The notes beneath the pieces were generated by a model. The model had not been told where the DNA came from and did not search any database. It was given only the letters and a program-made list of their open reading frames with translations. 64,000 nucleotides of DNA from Hydrogenophilus sp. GTDB taxonomy: Bacteria; Pseudomonadota; Gammaproteobacteria; Burkholderiales; Thiobacillaceae. Within the stretch, counting starts at the first letter, position 1, and every line of letters starts with the position of its first letter. The stretch lies in the NCBI GenBank assembly GCA_020725195.1, contig DYFL01000004.1:23643-87642 (forward strand), written 5' to 3'. Positions 1 through 14,249 of this stretch are shown here, one piece after another. A program made the translations under genes and the position numbers.

Positions 1-3000
1 CCGTCCTCCTGGACGTAGATCTGCCAGACGAGAGGCCGCGCCGCCCATTGGGCGCGGACGAAGGAGTCCTCGCCACGCACGAGATTGAGGTCGCAGGCCC
101 AGAGCAGGCGGTCATAGACGTCCTGGTCGAGGAAGGGGACGACATGCACCTCCAGGCCGCCGCGGCCGAGGCTGGCCCCCGGCGCCAGGTCGGTGCGGCC
201 GAAAAACCCGGCTACGCGCCTGACCGGCAGGCCCTCGGGCACGATGCAGACGGTCCTGCCGGGCCCCGCGGCCCAGGCATCGAGCAGCTGCGGGATGCCG
301 GGGTTGTCGTAGGCGAAGAGCGAGACCCGCCGCTCGCCGGGCCGGGGCAGCGGCAGGCCCAGGGAGCGCCAGAGGCGCCCCACGGCCTCCGGCGAGGCCT
401 GGAAGGCCGCGCGCTGCGCGAGCAGGCCGGCCTCGCGCAGCAGGCCGCCGGTGCCTGCGCCGAAGCCGGGGAAGAAGAAGTGCGCGGTGAGCGGCAGGCG
501 CGGGTGCGGCGAGGGCAGGGCGTGGCAGCCTTGGACCCAGGCCTCGGCGCTGAGGTGGTCGAGGTTGATCCACAGCGGCCCGGGCGCCCGGGCGGCCATG
601 GCCGCGAGGTAGTTCTCGGGCAGGTCGCAGGCGAAGGTCTCGATGACGATCTCGGCGGGCTCGGCCTCGGGGAAGGGCTTGCCCCAGTGCCTGACCTCCA
701 CGCCCTGGACGGTCTGGATCCCGAGCCGCGCATCGGCCTCGGGGCGCAGCCTGCGGAAGCTGGCCAGGTCGTCGACCCACAGCCGCACGCGCAGGCCCTG
801 CTCGCGCGCCAGTTGCCGCGCGAGCCGCCAGGCGACGCCGATGTCGCCGTAGTTGTCGACGATGTTGCAGAACACGTCGCAGCGGCGGCCTCGCAGCGGG
901 GGCAAGGCGGCGGTTCCGGGCATGCGTCGGCCTCGGCCGGGGCGGCCCTAACGGGCCAGGCCGGGGACGGTCCCGGCCAGGAGGGCCGACTCGATGGCCT
1001 CGAACAGCCGGGCCATGTGGATGGGCTTGGTGACGTAGCCGTCGAAGCCGGCCTCGCGCCCTTTTTCGATATCGCCCGCCATGGCGTTGGCGGTGACGGC
1101 TACCACGGGGATGCGGCGGGTGTGCGCGTCGGCGCGCAGCCTTTCCAGCACCTGGTAGCCGTCCAGCCCCGGCAGGTTGATGTCCAGCAGGACGAGGTCC
1201 GGCAGGTGGGAGCGGGCCAGCTCCAGCCCGAGCCGGGGTTCCTCGGCGGTGAGGAGCCGGTAGTGCGGGCGCCTCGCCAGCATGTGGCCGACCAGGCGCA
1301 GGTTGATCGGGTTGTCCTCGATGTAGAGCAGGGTGCAGGCTGCCTCGGGCCGCGGCTCCGCTCCGGCATCCGCGGCCGCCCGAGCCGGTTCGGCCGCGGC
1401 CGGCGCGGCCTCCTGCGCCAGGGGGATTTCTATCCAGAAGGTGCTGCCCTGGCCATGGGTGCTGGAGTAGCCGATCGCGCCGTCCATCATCTCGATCAGG
1501 CGCTTGGTGACCACCAGCCCGATGCCGGTGCCCTCGATCCGACCGTTCTCGCCGCACACCCTCGTGAAGGGCGAGAACAGCGCCCCCTGGTGCTCTGCAG
1601 GGATGCCGATGCCGGTGTCGGCGACGCTCAGCACGAGCCTGCGGTCCGGCCGCGATTCGGCGCGCAGCGAGACGGAGCCCCCGGGGCGGTTGTATTTCAC
1701 CGCGTTGGACAGGAGGTTGAGCAGGACCTGCCTGAAGCGGGTCCGGTCGGCATGGATGGCCGTGTGCGCGCAGGCGCTGTCGTCCAGGCGCAGGGTGATG
1801 CCGCGATGCTCCGCCATGGGGGCGATCAGGTTGCGGCACTCCGCGACGACAGGGCCGAGCGCCATGTCTTCCAGGCAGAGGGCCATGTGGCCCGCCTCGA
1901 TCTTGGCGAGATCGAGGACCTCGTTGACGAGTTCGAGCAGATGGCCGCCGGCCTTGTGGATCTCCCCGGCGTTTTGCCTCAGGGGTGCGGGCAGGCCGTC
2001 TTCCATCATGAACAGCTCGGAAAAGCCGATGATGGCGTTCAGCGGCGTGCGCAGCTCGTGGCTCATGCTGGAGAGGAATTCGGACTTGGCCTGGTTGGCC
2101 CGTTCCGCCGCCTCCTTGGCCCGGCGCAGGTCCTCCTCGGCTCGCCAGCGCTCGGTCACGTCGCGCACGGCGGCGCAAAAGCGTATGCCGTCCGGGAAGG
2201 GGATGCTGCTCAGCGCCACGTCCACGGGGAATTCGCTGCCGTCCTTGCGGCGGGCGAAGAGGTTGCGCCTGTAGTCCACGGCCGTGCCCGCGCTGTCCTG
2301 GGCGTGCAGTTCCTGGCAGCGCAGGGGAACCAGCCTCTCCACGGGCGCATCGGGCAGCTCCTCGGCCGCGTAGCCGAAGAGCAGGCTGGTGCGGCCGTTG
2401 GCGAACTCGATGCGCCCCGCCGGGTTCACGATGACCATGGCGTCGGGCGCGGCCTGCAGCAGGCTGCGGAAGCGCGCCTCCGACTCCCGGGCGGCATGTT
2501 CCTTGCGGTCGGCCTGCTCCCGCAGGCGCAGGTTGTTCACATGGGTTTCGTAGATGCGGCGGGCGCTCACCAGGAGGCCGGCCAAAAAAAGGGCGGCCAT
2601 GACGGCCACGGCGGCGGCGATGCCTTCTCCGACCGAAAGGAAGCGGACGATGACCGGCACCAGCACGATCACCAGAAAGACGGCGATGGCCTGCCAGTGG
2701 TAGGACAGCGTGCTGATCGCGCCGGCGCAGGTACCCGCGAGGACGAAGGCCAGCAGGACCTGATGCAGCAGGCTCTCGGCGGGGAACAGCAGGATCATGC
2801 TGGCGGCCCAGCCGAGCGCGGCGGCCAGCACACCCGCGAGAAACCGCCGCTCCCAGCGCGGGTCCGCGGGCGGATAGGGCCGGGCCTGCCGGTAGCGATG
2901 GACCTCCAGGTAGCGCAGCAGGAGGATCGCGGCCATGGCGATCCCCCATCCCCCCACCAGGGCGGCATCCACGACGTCCCACAGGATGTAGCCGATCAGG

Positions 3001-6000
3001 GAGACATTGACCAGGGAGGCCAGGGCCGCGATGGGATAGGCCTCGTGCAGCAGCCTGAGCTGCTCGGCGCGGACGGAATCGGGCCGGGCATCCTTCAAGC
3101 GGTTGCCCTGATGGGGAGGGTCGTTCTCTATGTCCATCGATCGGGGGAGCCTGCCCGCCTGCCGTTGCTGGCCGGTCCCGGGCAAGGTATAAGGCTGCAG
3201 ACATATTAGACGCAAGCCATGGCCAAGACCAACACCCTCTACGTGTGCAGCGAATGCGGCGGGCAGTCCAGCAAGTGGCAGGGGCAGTGCCCGCAGTGCC
3301 TCGCCTGGAACACCCTCGGCGAGACCGTCGCCGAGGCCAAGGCCCGCCGCTTCCAGTCCCTGGCGGCGGCCGAGGGGGTGGTCAGGCTCTCGGAGGTGCA
3401 GACGCGGGAGACGCCGCGGCTGTCCACCGCGGTGTCGGAATTCGACCGGGTCCTGGGCGGGGGGTTGGTGGCCGGGGGGGTGGTCCTGATCGGCGGCGAC
3501 CCCGGCATCGGCAAGTCGACGCTGCTGCTCCAGGCCCTGGCGGCGCTGTCGGCCGGGCACAAGACCCTCTACGTCAGCGGCGAGGAGTCCGCCGCCCAGA
3601 TCGCCCTGCGCGCCAACCGCCTGGGGCTGGAGACGGTGGACTTCCCGCTGCTCACCGAGATCCGCCTGGAGGCGATCCTCGGCACCCTCAGGGCCGAGCG
3701 GCCGCAGGTGGCGGTGGTCGACTCCATCCAGACCGTCTATACGGAGACGCTCCAGTCCGCCCCCGGCAGTGTCGCCCAGGTGCGCGAATGCGCCCAGGAG
3801 CTCACCCGCCACGCCAAGACCAGCGGCACCACCGTGATCATGGTGGGCCACGTGACCAAGGAGGGCACGCTCGCGGGCCCCCGGGTGCTGGAGCACATCG
3901 TCGACACGGTGCTCTACTTCGAGGGCGACACGGGCTCGAGCTTCCGCCTCGTCCGCGCCTTCAAGAACCGCTTCGGGGCGGTGAACGAGCTGGGGGTCTT
4001 CGCCATGACCGAGAAGGGCCTGAAGGGGGTGAACAACCCCTCGGCGCTCTTCCTCAACCGCAGCGAGCGGGAGGCGCCCGGTTCCTGCGTGGTGGTGACC
4101 CAGGAGGGCACGCGCCCCCTGCTCGTGGAGATCCAGGCCCTGGTCGACACCGCCCACACCCCGACGCCGAGGCGCCTCACCGTGGGTCTCGACCCCAACC
4201 GGCTCGCCATGCTCCTCGCCGTGCTGCACCGCCACGGCGGCCTGAGCGTCGCGGACCAGGACGTCTTCGTCAACGCCGTGGGCGGGGTGCGGATCAACGA
4301 GCCGGCGGCCGACCTCGCCGTGCTCATGGCGGTGCTGTCCTCCCTGCGCAACAGGCCGTTGCCGCACAAGCTGGCGGTCTTCGGCGAGGTGGGCCTCGCC
4401 GGCGAGATCCGCCCGGTGCAGCGCGGCCAGGAGCGCATCCGCGAGGCGGCCAAGCTGGGCTTCGACACCCTGCTCGTGCCGCGCGCCAACCTGCCCAAGC
4501 AGAAGGGCGGCGAGGCCCGCATCGTCGGCCTGGAGACCCTGGCCGAGGCCGTGGACTACCTGCGCCAGCTGGATTAGGGACCCGCCGTGTAGGGCGCATT
4601 CGCGAGGCATTGCGCCGGGAGGGAAATGACGCCATTCGGCGGCTGGCTTCGCGAAGCCGCCCTACGGGCTAGAAAAAGCGGTTATCCACAGGTGCACGCG
4701 GATTTGCATGGATTTTTCAAGGACATGCATGCATCAGCCGCGCCACCTCGAGGGTACATCGATGTCGCACGGCAACGAGCTGATTCTGAAGGGTTTCATC
4801 TGCGTTCATCTGTGTCATCTGCGGATTTGAGGATGATCTGGCCGTGGCTGCCGCGGCCGTCCGGCCCCAGGAGGTAGAGGAACCAGGGCGCCAGGTCCTC
4901 GGCCTGGGGCAGGTCGGCCTTCACCTCGCCCGGGTGGCTGCGGGCCCGCTGCGGCGTGTGCACCGGACCGGGGATGACGAGGTTGGCGCGCAGGTTGGGT
5001 TGGCCCGCCCATTCGTCGGCGAGGACCTTGAGATAGGCCTCCAGTGCCGCCTTGGACACGGCGAAGCCGCCCCAGAAGGCGGCGGGGGCATGGCCGTGGG
5101 TCTCGCCCACGAGGACGACGGAGGCGTCCGGCGACTGCCTGAGCAGCGGCTCGCAGGCGCGGGTCAGCGCGAAGGGCGCCAGGGCGTTGACCTTGAAGAG
5201 GTCCAGCCACTGTTCGCTGGTCTGCAGGGCGAGCGGCGAGGAGTTGTAGAAGAAGGCGGCGCAGTGGACGATGCCGTCCAGACGCTTGAGCTGCCAGGCG
5301 ATGGCCTGGGCCAGGGATTCGTAGTCCTTGTCCCCGGCGCTGGCGAGGTCCAGGGCGAAGATGGCGGGCTGGGGGTGGCCGGCGGCGACGATCTCGTCGT
5401 AGACCGCTTCGAGCTTGCCCACCTGGCGCCCGAGCAGGATCACCGTCGCGCCATGCGCGGCGCAGGCCAGGCTCACGGCCCGCCCCAGGCCCTGGCCGGC
5501 GCCGGTCACGAGGATGACGCGGTCTTTGAGCAGGTCGGGGGCGGCTTGGTAGTCTTTCATGGCGTCTCCAGGATCAGTCGGGCGCATTGTACGCCGCTCC
5601 TCACCGCGCCTTCGAGCGTGGCCGGGTGGTCGCCCGCGGTGTAGTCGCCGGCGAGGAAGAGCCCCGGCACGCCCGTGCGGTTCTCGGGGCGGACGAGCCC
5701 CGGGCTCGCGGCGAAGGTGGCCCGCCGCTCGGTGATCAGCAGGCTGTCGGCAAGGGCGGGCAGGGGGCCGAGGGCCCGCCGCAGCTGACCCTGGACGGCC
5801 TCGACCAGGGCCGCCTGGGTCAGCTCCAGGTGCGGCCCTTCGGCGCTGATGACCACCCCGGCGAGGCCGGCCGCCAGGTCGCGGCGCTCGAAGGCCCATT
5901 GCCCGGGTCCCTGTGTGAGCCCCAGCATGGGGGCGGGGAAACCCGGGGGCGCGGCGAAGTGCAGCCAGAGGGTCTGGATGGGTTGATAGCGCAGGTGTGA

Positions 6001-9000
6001 TGCCTGCGCCCGGGCCGTCTCGGCGCCCGGCAGGCCGCCGAGCAGGCCCGTGAGCTGGGCCGGGTGCACGGCGCAGACGACCGCGGCGTAGGTCGCGGTC
6101 CCGGCGTCCAGGCGCAGACCGTCCGCAGCGGCGTCGATGCGCGCCACCCTGGCCTGGATGCGCACCTCGCCGCCACGGCTGCGCAGGTAGGCCGCCGCCG
6201 CCTCGGGGAAGAGGCGGCCGAGGTCGCCCCGCGGCAGCAGCATCTCGCTGGCGGCCCGGGGCCCGCCCAGGCTGTCGCGCAGGACGTTGCAGAAGACCTG
6301 GGCGGAGGCCTGGGCAAGCGGGGTGTTGAGGGCGGCCAGGCAGATCGGCTCCCAGAGCAGGCGGGTGAGGCGACCGGCCTGCCCGTGCCGCTGCAGCAGC
6401 TCGGCCAGAGGGAGGTCGCAGGTCAGGCGGTAGCCCTCCCGTTTCAGCGCCGTCATGAAGCGGGCGGCGGCCCACTTGTCGCGCCAGGAGAGGCCGTGCG
6501 CGGCCGCCAGGCCGGCGGCGAGGTGCAGGGGGGCCGGCAACCTGGGCAGGCGCAGGCGGAATCCGGGCGGCTGGCTCAGGTCCAGGGGGCGCCGCTCGAG
6601 CAGGGCCTCGGTGCCGACCAGGCGCAGCAGGCGCAGGGTCTCGGTGTAGGCGCCGATGAGCAGGTGCTGGCCGTTGTCCACGGTCAGGCCGTGCCAGTCC
6701 ACGCCGCGGGCGCGCCCGCCCAATCGGCGCGCGGCCTCGAAGACGGTGACCGGCACCCCGGCCGCGGCCAGCTCCACTGCCGCTGCTAGCCCCGCCCAGC
6801 CACCGCCGACGACGGCGACCCCCTTACCCTTCACTCTTCACTCTTCACTTTACCTTCCCCCTTGCACGCCTCACCCGGCTACCCAGGTGCGCCAGGCGAT
6901 CCAGAGCTTGCGCAAGGGGGTGAGCGAGACCCGGCAGCGCAGTACGGGAAAGCCAGCGCGGCGGATCTCGTCCAGGAGCGTGCGGTAGACGGCCGCCATG
7001 ACGAGGCCGGGCCGCTGCGCCCGGCGGTCGGCGCGGGGCAGCAGGGCCAGGGCCTGGCGGTAGAGCTCCTCGGCGCGCCGGTACTGGAACTCCATCAACT
7101 GCCTGAAGGCCTCGGTCTCACGCGCCTGCAGGATGTCGGCCTCGGCCACGCCGAAGCGGGCGAGTTCGTCCTGGGGCAGGTAGATGCGGCCGCGGCGGGC
7201 GTCCTCGCCCACATCCCGGATGATGTTGGTGAGCTGGAAGGCGAGGCCCAGGGTCGCGGCGTATTTCAGGGTGGCGCGGTCGCTGTAGCCGAAGATCTGG
7301 GCCGAGACCTCGCCCACCACCCCGGCGACCCGGTGGCAGTAAAGGCGCAGAGCCTTGAAGTCGGGATAGCGGGTCTGGGCGAAGTCCATGGCCATGCCGT
7401 CGAGGATCTCCTCGAACTGCTCGCGGGGCAGGTCGTAGGCGGCGACGGCCTCGCGCAGGGCCCGGGTGACCGGATGCTGGGGCTGGCCGGCGTAGAGGCG
7501 GTCCAGCTCCTCGCGCCACCAGCCGAGCTTGGCCTGGGCGAGCGCGGGCTCGTGGCACTCGTCGGCGATGTCGTCCACCTCGCGGCAGAAGGCGTAGAAG
7601 GCGGTGATCGCCCGGCGCTTCTCGGGCGGCAGGAAGCGGAAAGCGTAATAGAAGCTGGAGCCGCTGGCGGCGGCCTTGTCCTGACAATATCGATGAGGGT
7701 CCATGCCCAACTCTTTGATTGAAATATTATTTCTTGCGCAACGCCCGCCAGAGCATATAGGCCCAGTCGGCCGGCCCCAGGGTCGGGCGCCGGCCGAACA
7801 CGTCGCCGTGGCTGCGATGCAGTTGATAGAGGATGCGCTCCCCGCCCAGGATGATGAGCCGCATCTCGAAGCCGATGCGCCCCTCGAGCGCCAGGCCCAG
7901 CGGGGCGCCGGCGGCCAGCAGCTTGCGGGCGCGCTCGATCTGCCCCTTCATGAACGGCTGCCAGAGCCCCTCCGCCCTGCCCTCGGCGATCTGGCGCTCG
8001 CTGATGCCGTATCTCGCCATCTCGTCCTGGGGCAGGTAGATGCGACCCTTCTGCCAGTCCACCGTCACGTCCTGGAGGAAGTTGATGACCTGCAGCGCCG
8101 AGCAGATGCCGTCGGACCAGGCCTGGTGCTTGGGGTCCTCGTCGCCGTAGAGCCTGAGCAGCAGGCGCCCGATGGGGTTGGCCGACTTGCGGCAGTAGGC
8201 CATGACCTCGCCGAAGTCGGCATAGCGCGACTTCACGACATCCTGGCTGAAGGCGTCCAGGAGGTCGTGGAAGAGCGGGTAGGGGAGGTCGTGTTCGCGG
8301 ACCACGGCCCCCAGTTCGGCGAAGAGGGGGTCCTCGACCGCCTCGCCGCGCTCCAGGGCCCGGAGCCGTGCCCGGAAGGACTCCAGGGCCGCCAGCCGCG
8401 CCTCGGGGCGGGCGTCTCCCTCGTCGGCGAGGTCGTCGGCGGCGCGGGCGAAGGCATAGATCGCCCGCACGGGCCGGCGCAGCCGCCGGGGCAGGAAGAC
8501 CGAGGCGACGGGGAAGTTTTCGTAATGGCCGGCGTTGACCAGGGTGGGGCGGGGGTTCTGGGTGATTTGCATTGCGGAATCAATGGATTTGGGCTCTGCG
8601 CGACTGACCGCCGCCTGACACGGGGCGGCGCCTATATTACACTTGGCGGTTTCGCGAAAGTGGCGGAATTGGTAGACGCACTGGATTTAGGTTCCAGCGG
8701 GTAACCCCGTGGGGGTTCGAGTCCCCCCTTTCGCACCAGCCCTACGCTACACAACCAAGGAAAACTCAATGGAAACCACCCTGGAAACCCTGGAAGGCCT
8801 GGAGCGCCGCCTGACCCTCACCGTGCCCGTTGCCGGGATCGAGGCCGAGGTCGCCAAGCGGCTGCAGCGCCTGTCGCGCTCGGTGAAGATGGACGGCTTC
8901 CGCCCCGGCAAGGCCCCGATGAAGATGATCCAGAGCCGCTACGGGGCCGAGGTGCGCGGCGAGGTGCTGGGCGAGGCGCTGCAGAGGCGCTTCTTCGAGA

Positions 9001-10492
9001 GCGTCCAGCAGCAGGACCTCAAGGTGGCGGGCTACCCCCGCTTCGAGCCCGCCGAGGCCGCCGAGGGCGCCGCCGAGATCGCCTTCCGGGCGACCTTCGA
9101 GGTGTTCCCGGAGGTCCGCATCGGCGACGTGGGCCAGATCAAGCTCAGCCGGCCGGTGGTGGAGGTGGCCGACGCCGACGTGGATCGGACGCTCGACATC
9201 CTGCGCAAGCAGCGCCTGCACTACCACAGCGTCGACCGGGCGGCCCGGGAGGGCGACCGGGTGCACATCGACTATGCGGGCACGGTCGACGGCCAGCCCT
9301 TCCAGGGCGGCGAGGCCAAGGACTTCCCGCTGATCCTGGGCGAGGGCCGCACCCTCAAGGACTTCGAGGGGCCGCTGAGCGACATGAAGGCGGGCGAGAC
9401 CAAGACCATCGAGGTGAACTTCCCCGAGGACTACTTCGCCAAGGAGATGGCCGGCAAGAAGGCCGTCTTCGAGGTGACGCTGAAGTCCGTCCACGAGCCC
9501 CACCTGCCCGAGGTGGACGAGGCCTTCGCCCAGAGCATGGGCATCCATGAAGGGGGCGTGGCCAAGCTGCGCGAGGAGATCGCCGAGAACCTGCGGCGCG
9601 AGGCCAAGCGCCGCATCCAGACCCGGCTCAAGGAGCAGGTCATGGACGGCCTGATCGGGGTGACGCCCTTCGAGGTGCCCAAGGGGCTGGTGGCCATCGA
9701 GGCCCAGGCGCTCATGGAGCGCGCCATGGAGGACCTCAAGCAGCGCGGCATGCGCGCCGAGGACATCCGGCTGGGCGAGTCCGTGTTCGAACCCCAGGCC
9801 AGGCGCCGGGTCCAGCTTCGGCTCCTGCTCAACGAGCTGGCCCGCACCCAGCAGATCACCGCCGGGGACGAGCAGGTCAGGGCCCTGGTGGAGGAGTTCG
9901 CCCAGAGCTACGAGAACCCCGCCGAGGTGGTCGCGTGGTACTATGGAAATCCGGAGCGCCTGCGCGAGGCCCAAACCCTGGTGCTGGAGGACAACATCGT
10001 CGGCTGGGTGCTGGACAAGGCGCAGGTGACCGATGAAGCGATCAGCATGGAAACCTTGATGGGGAAAGCGCAATGACACAGTGGACTCAGGAGCCCGTCG
10101 GCCTCGGGTACGTCCCGATGGTCATCGAGCAGAGCGGACGCGGCGAGCGGGCCTACGACATCTATTCCCGCCTGCTCAAGGAGCGGGTGGTATTCCTGGT
10201 GGGGCCGGTCAACGACGCCACCGCCAACCTGGTGGTGGCCCAGCTGCTGTTCCTGGAATCGGAAAACCCCGACAAGGACATCTTCCTCTACATCAACTCC
10301 CCGGGCGGCTCGGTGACGGCGGGCATGGGCATCTACGACACCATGCAGTTCATCAAGCCGGACGTCTCCACCCTCTGCATCGGCCAGGCGGCCAGCATGG
10401 GCGCCTTCCTGCTCGCCGCCGGGGCCAAGGGCAAGCGCTTCGCGCTGCCCAATTCCCGGGCCATGATCCACCAGCCCCTGGGCGGCTTCCAA

Positions 10493-10533
<41 letters not shown>

Positions 10534-13448
10534 GTATCTGCGCAGCCGCCTCAACGACCTGCTGGCCAAGCACACCGGACAGCCCCTGGAGACCATCGAG
10601 CGGGACACCGACCGGGATTTCTTCATGGGCGCCGAGGAGGCCGTGAAATACGGCCTCGTGGACAAAGTGCTGGCCAACCGCAACCAACCCGCTTAAACTT
10701 GAGTTAAATGTTCGGGTATTCGAGACAAGATGGCTGAGAACCAAGACAACGACAAGCTCCTGTACTGCTCCTTCTGCGGCAAGAGCCAGCACGAGGTGAG
10801 GAAGCTCATCGCGGGGCCCTCCGTGTTCATCTGCGACGAGTGCGTGGAGCTGTGCAACGACATCATCCGCGAGGAGGTGCAGGGCGCGAAGGAGGGCAAG
10901 GGTTCGGAAGACCACCTGCCCACGCCCAGGGAGATCTGCCAGGTTCTCGACCAGTACGTGATCGGCCAGGACCTGGCCAAGCGGGCCCTGTCCGTCGCCG
11001 TCTACAACCACTACAAGCGCCTGCGCCAGCCCGGGGCGAAGGCCGACGAGGTGGAGCTCGCCAAGAGCAACATCCTGCTCATCGGCCCCACCGGCTCGGG
11101 CAAGACCCTGCTCGCGCAGACGCTCGCCCGGCTGCTCAACGTGCCCTTCGTCATCGCCGACGCCACCACGCTCACGGAGGCGGGCTATGTCGGCGAGGAC
11201 GTCGAGAACATCATCCAGAAGCTGCTGCAGAAGTGCGACTACGACGTGGACAAGGCCAAGAACGGCATCGTCTACATCGACGAGATCGACAAGATCTCGC
11301 GCAAGTCCGACAACCCCTCCATCACCCGCGACGTCTCCGGCGAGGGCGTGCAGCAGGCCCTGCTCAAGCTCATCGAGGGCACCACCGCCTCGGTGCCGCC
11401 CCAGGGCGGCCGCAAGCACCCGAACCAGGAATACATCCAGGTGGACACGACCAACATCCTGTTCATCTGCGGCGGCGCCTTCAGCGGCCTGGACCGGGTC
11501 ATCCGCAACCGCACCGAGAAGTCGGGCATCGGCTTCGGCGCCGAGGTCAAGAGCAAGGACAGCCGCAAGGACGTCACCGAGACCCTGCGCCGGGTCGAGC
11601 CGGAGGACCTGGTCAAGTTCGGCCTGATCCCCGAGTTTGTGGGCCGGCTGCCGGTGCTGGCCACCCTGGAGGAACTCGACGAGCAGGCCCTGGTCCAGAT
11701 CCTCACGGAGCCCAAGAACGCGCTGACCCGGCAGTTCCAGAAACTGTTCCAGATGGAAGGCGTGGAGCTGGAGTTCCGCGAGGAGGCGCTGCTGGCCATC
11801 GCCAGGCGTGCGCTGGAGCGCAAGACCGGCGCCCGGGGACTGCGCTCCATCATCGAACACGCGCTGCTCGACATCATGTTCGAGCTGCCCAGCCTCAAGG
11901 ACGTGGTGAAGGCCGTGGTGGACGAAAAGGTCATCACGGGCGAAGGCAAGCCCCTGCTCATCTACGCCGAGCCCTCCAAGGAGTCCAGGGTCGCCTCCTG
12001 AAGGGGCTGCCGGGGCTTACTCCCTTTCGCGGGCCGGGCGCGCTTGAAATGCGCGCCTGCGCCTCCAGGTTCTTTACATCGTCATGCGGCATCGCCGCCG
12101 GGGATCACCCATGAGCCAATCGGCACTCTACACCAGCTCCGTCACCCTGCCGCTGCTGCCCCTCAGGGACGTGGTGGTCTTTCCCCACATGGTCATCCCG
12201 CTCTTCGTGGGGCGACCCAAGTCCATCAAGGCCCTGGAGGTCGCGATGGAGTCCGGCAAGCACATCCTCCTGGTGGCCCAGAAATCGGCCGCCAAGGACG
12301 AGCCCAGCTTCGAGGACATGTACCAGGTCGGCGCCGTGGCCAGCGTCCTGCAGATGCTCAAGCTGCCCGACGGCACCGTGAAGGTGCTGGTGGAGGGCAA
12401 CCAGCGCGTCAACATCCGCGAATTCATCGACGAGGCGACCCACTTCGCCGCCACCGCGGAACCTCTGGCCGAGGAGGCGGGCGAGGAGGACCACGAGATC
12501 GAGGCCATGCGCCGGGCCCTGCTCACCCAGTTCGACAACTACGTCAAGCTGAACAAGAAGATCCCGCCCGAGATCATGGCCTCGCTGGCGGGCATCGACG
12601 ACGGCGGCCGGCTCGCCGACACCATCGCCGCCCACCTGCCGCTCAAGCTGGAGCAGAAGCAGGCCATCCTGGAGATGTTCGACCTCAAGAGCCGGCTCGA
12701 CCACCTCATGGGCTTCATGGAGACCGAGATCGACATCCTCCAGGTGGAAAAGCGCATCCGCGGCCGGGTGAAGCGGCAGATGGAGAAGAGCCAGCGCGAG
12801 TACTACCTCAACGAGCAGGTCAAGGCGATCCAGAAGGAGCTCGGCGACGTCGACGAGAGCGCCGACCTGGATGAGCTGGAAAAACGCATCCACGCCGCCG
12901 GCATGTCCAAGGAGGCCACCAGGAAGGCCGAGGCCGAGCTCAAGAAGCTCAAGATGATGTCGCCCATGTCGGCCGAGGCCACCGTGGTGCGCTCCTACAT
13001 CGACACCCTGGTCAACCTGCCCTGGAAGAAGAAGACCAAGATCAGCAAGGACCTCGGCAAGGCGGAGGACGTGCTCGAGCACGACCACTACGGCCTGGAG
13101 AAGGTCAAGGAACGCATCCTGGAGTACCTCGCGGTGCAGCAGCGGGTGGACAAGCTCAAGGCCCCCATCCTCTGCCTGGTGGGGCCGCCCGGGGTGGGCA
13201 AGACCTCGCTCGGCCAGTCCATCGCCCGCGCCACCAACCGCAAGTTCGTGCGCATGGCCCTGGGCGGCGTGCGCGACGAGGCGGAGATCCGCGGCCACCG
13301 GCGCACCTACATCGGTTCCATGCCGGGCAAGATCCTGCAGAACCTGACCAAGACCACGGTGAGGAACCCGCTCTTCCTCCTGGACGAGGTGGACAAGATG
13401 GGCCAGGACTTCCGCGGCGACCCGTCCTCGGCCCTGCTGGAGGTCCTG

Positions 13449-13483
<35 letters not shown>

Positions 13484-14212
13484 TGTCGAGGTGGACTTCG
13501 ATCTGTCCGACGTGATGTTCGTGGCCACCGCCAACACCATGAACATCCCGGCTCCGCTGCTCGACCGCATGGAGGTCATCCGCCTCTCCGGCTACACCGA
13601 GGACGAGAAGATCAACATCGGCGAGCGCTATCTGCTGCCCAAGCAGATGAAGAACAACGGCATCGGCGACAAGGAGCTCAGCGTCTCGGAGACCGCGCTG
13701 CGCGACATCGTGCGCTATTACACCCGCGAGGCGGGCGTGAGGAGCCTGGAACGCGAGATCGCCAAGATCTGCCGCAAGGCCGCCACGGCCCACCAGCTCA
13801 AGAAGGCGCGCGGCAAGATCGCGGTCACCCCGAAGAACCTGGACAAGTACCTGGGTGTGCGCCGCTACACCTACGGCATGGCCGAGAAGGAAAACCAGGT
13901 GGGGCAGGTGACGGGACTCGCCTGGACCGAGGTCGGCGGCGAGCTGCTCACCGTCGAGGCGACGGTCATGCCCGGCAAGGGCAACATCCTCCGCACCGGC
14001 CAGCTCGGCGACGTCATGAAGGAGTCGGTCGAGGCCGCGCGCACCGTGGTGCGCAGCCGCGCGAAGAAGCTGGGCATTCCCGGCGAGGCCTTCGAAAAGC
14101 ACGACATGCACATCCACCTGCCCGAGGGCGCCACGCCCAAGGACGGCCCCAGCGCGGGCATCGCCCTGTGCACGGCCATGGCCTCGGCCTTGACGGGCAT
14201 CCCGGTGCGCTG

Positions 14213-14249
<37 letters not shown>
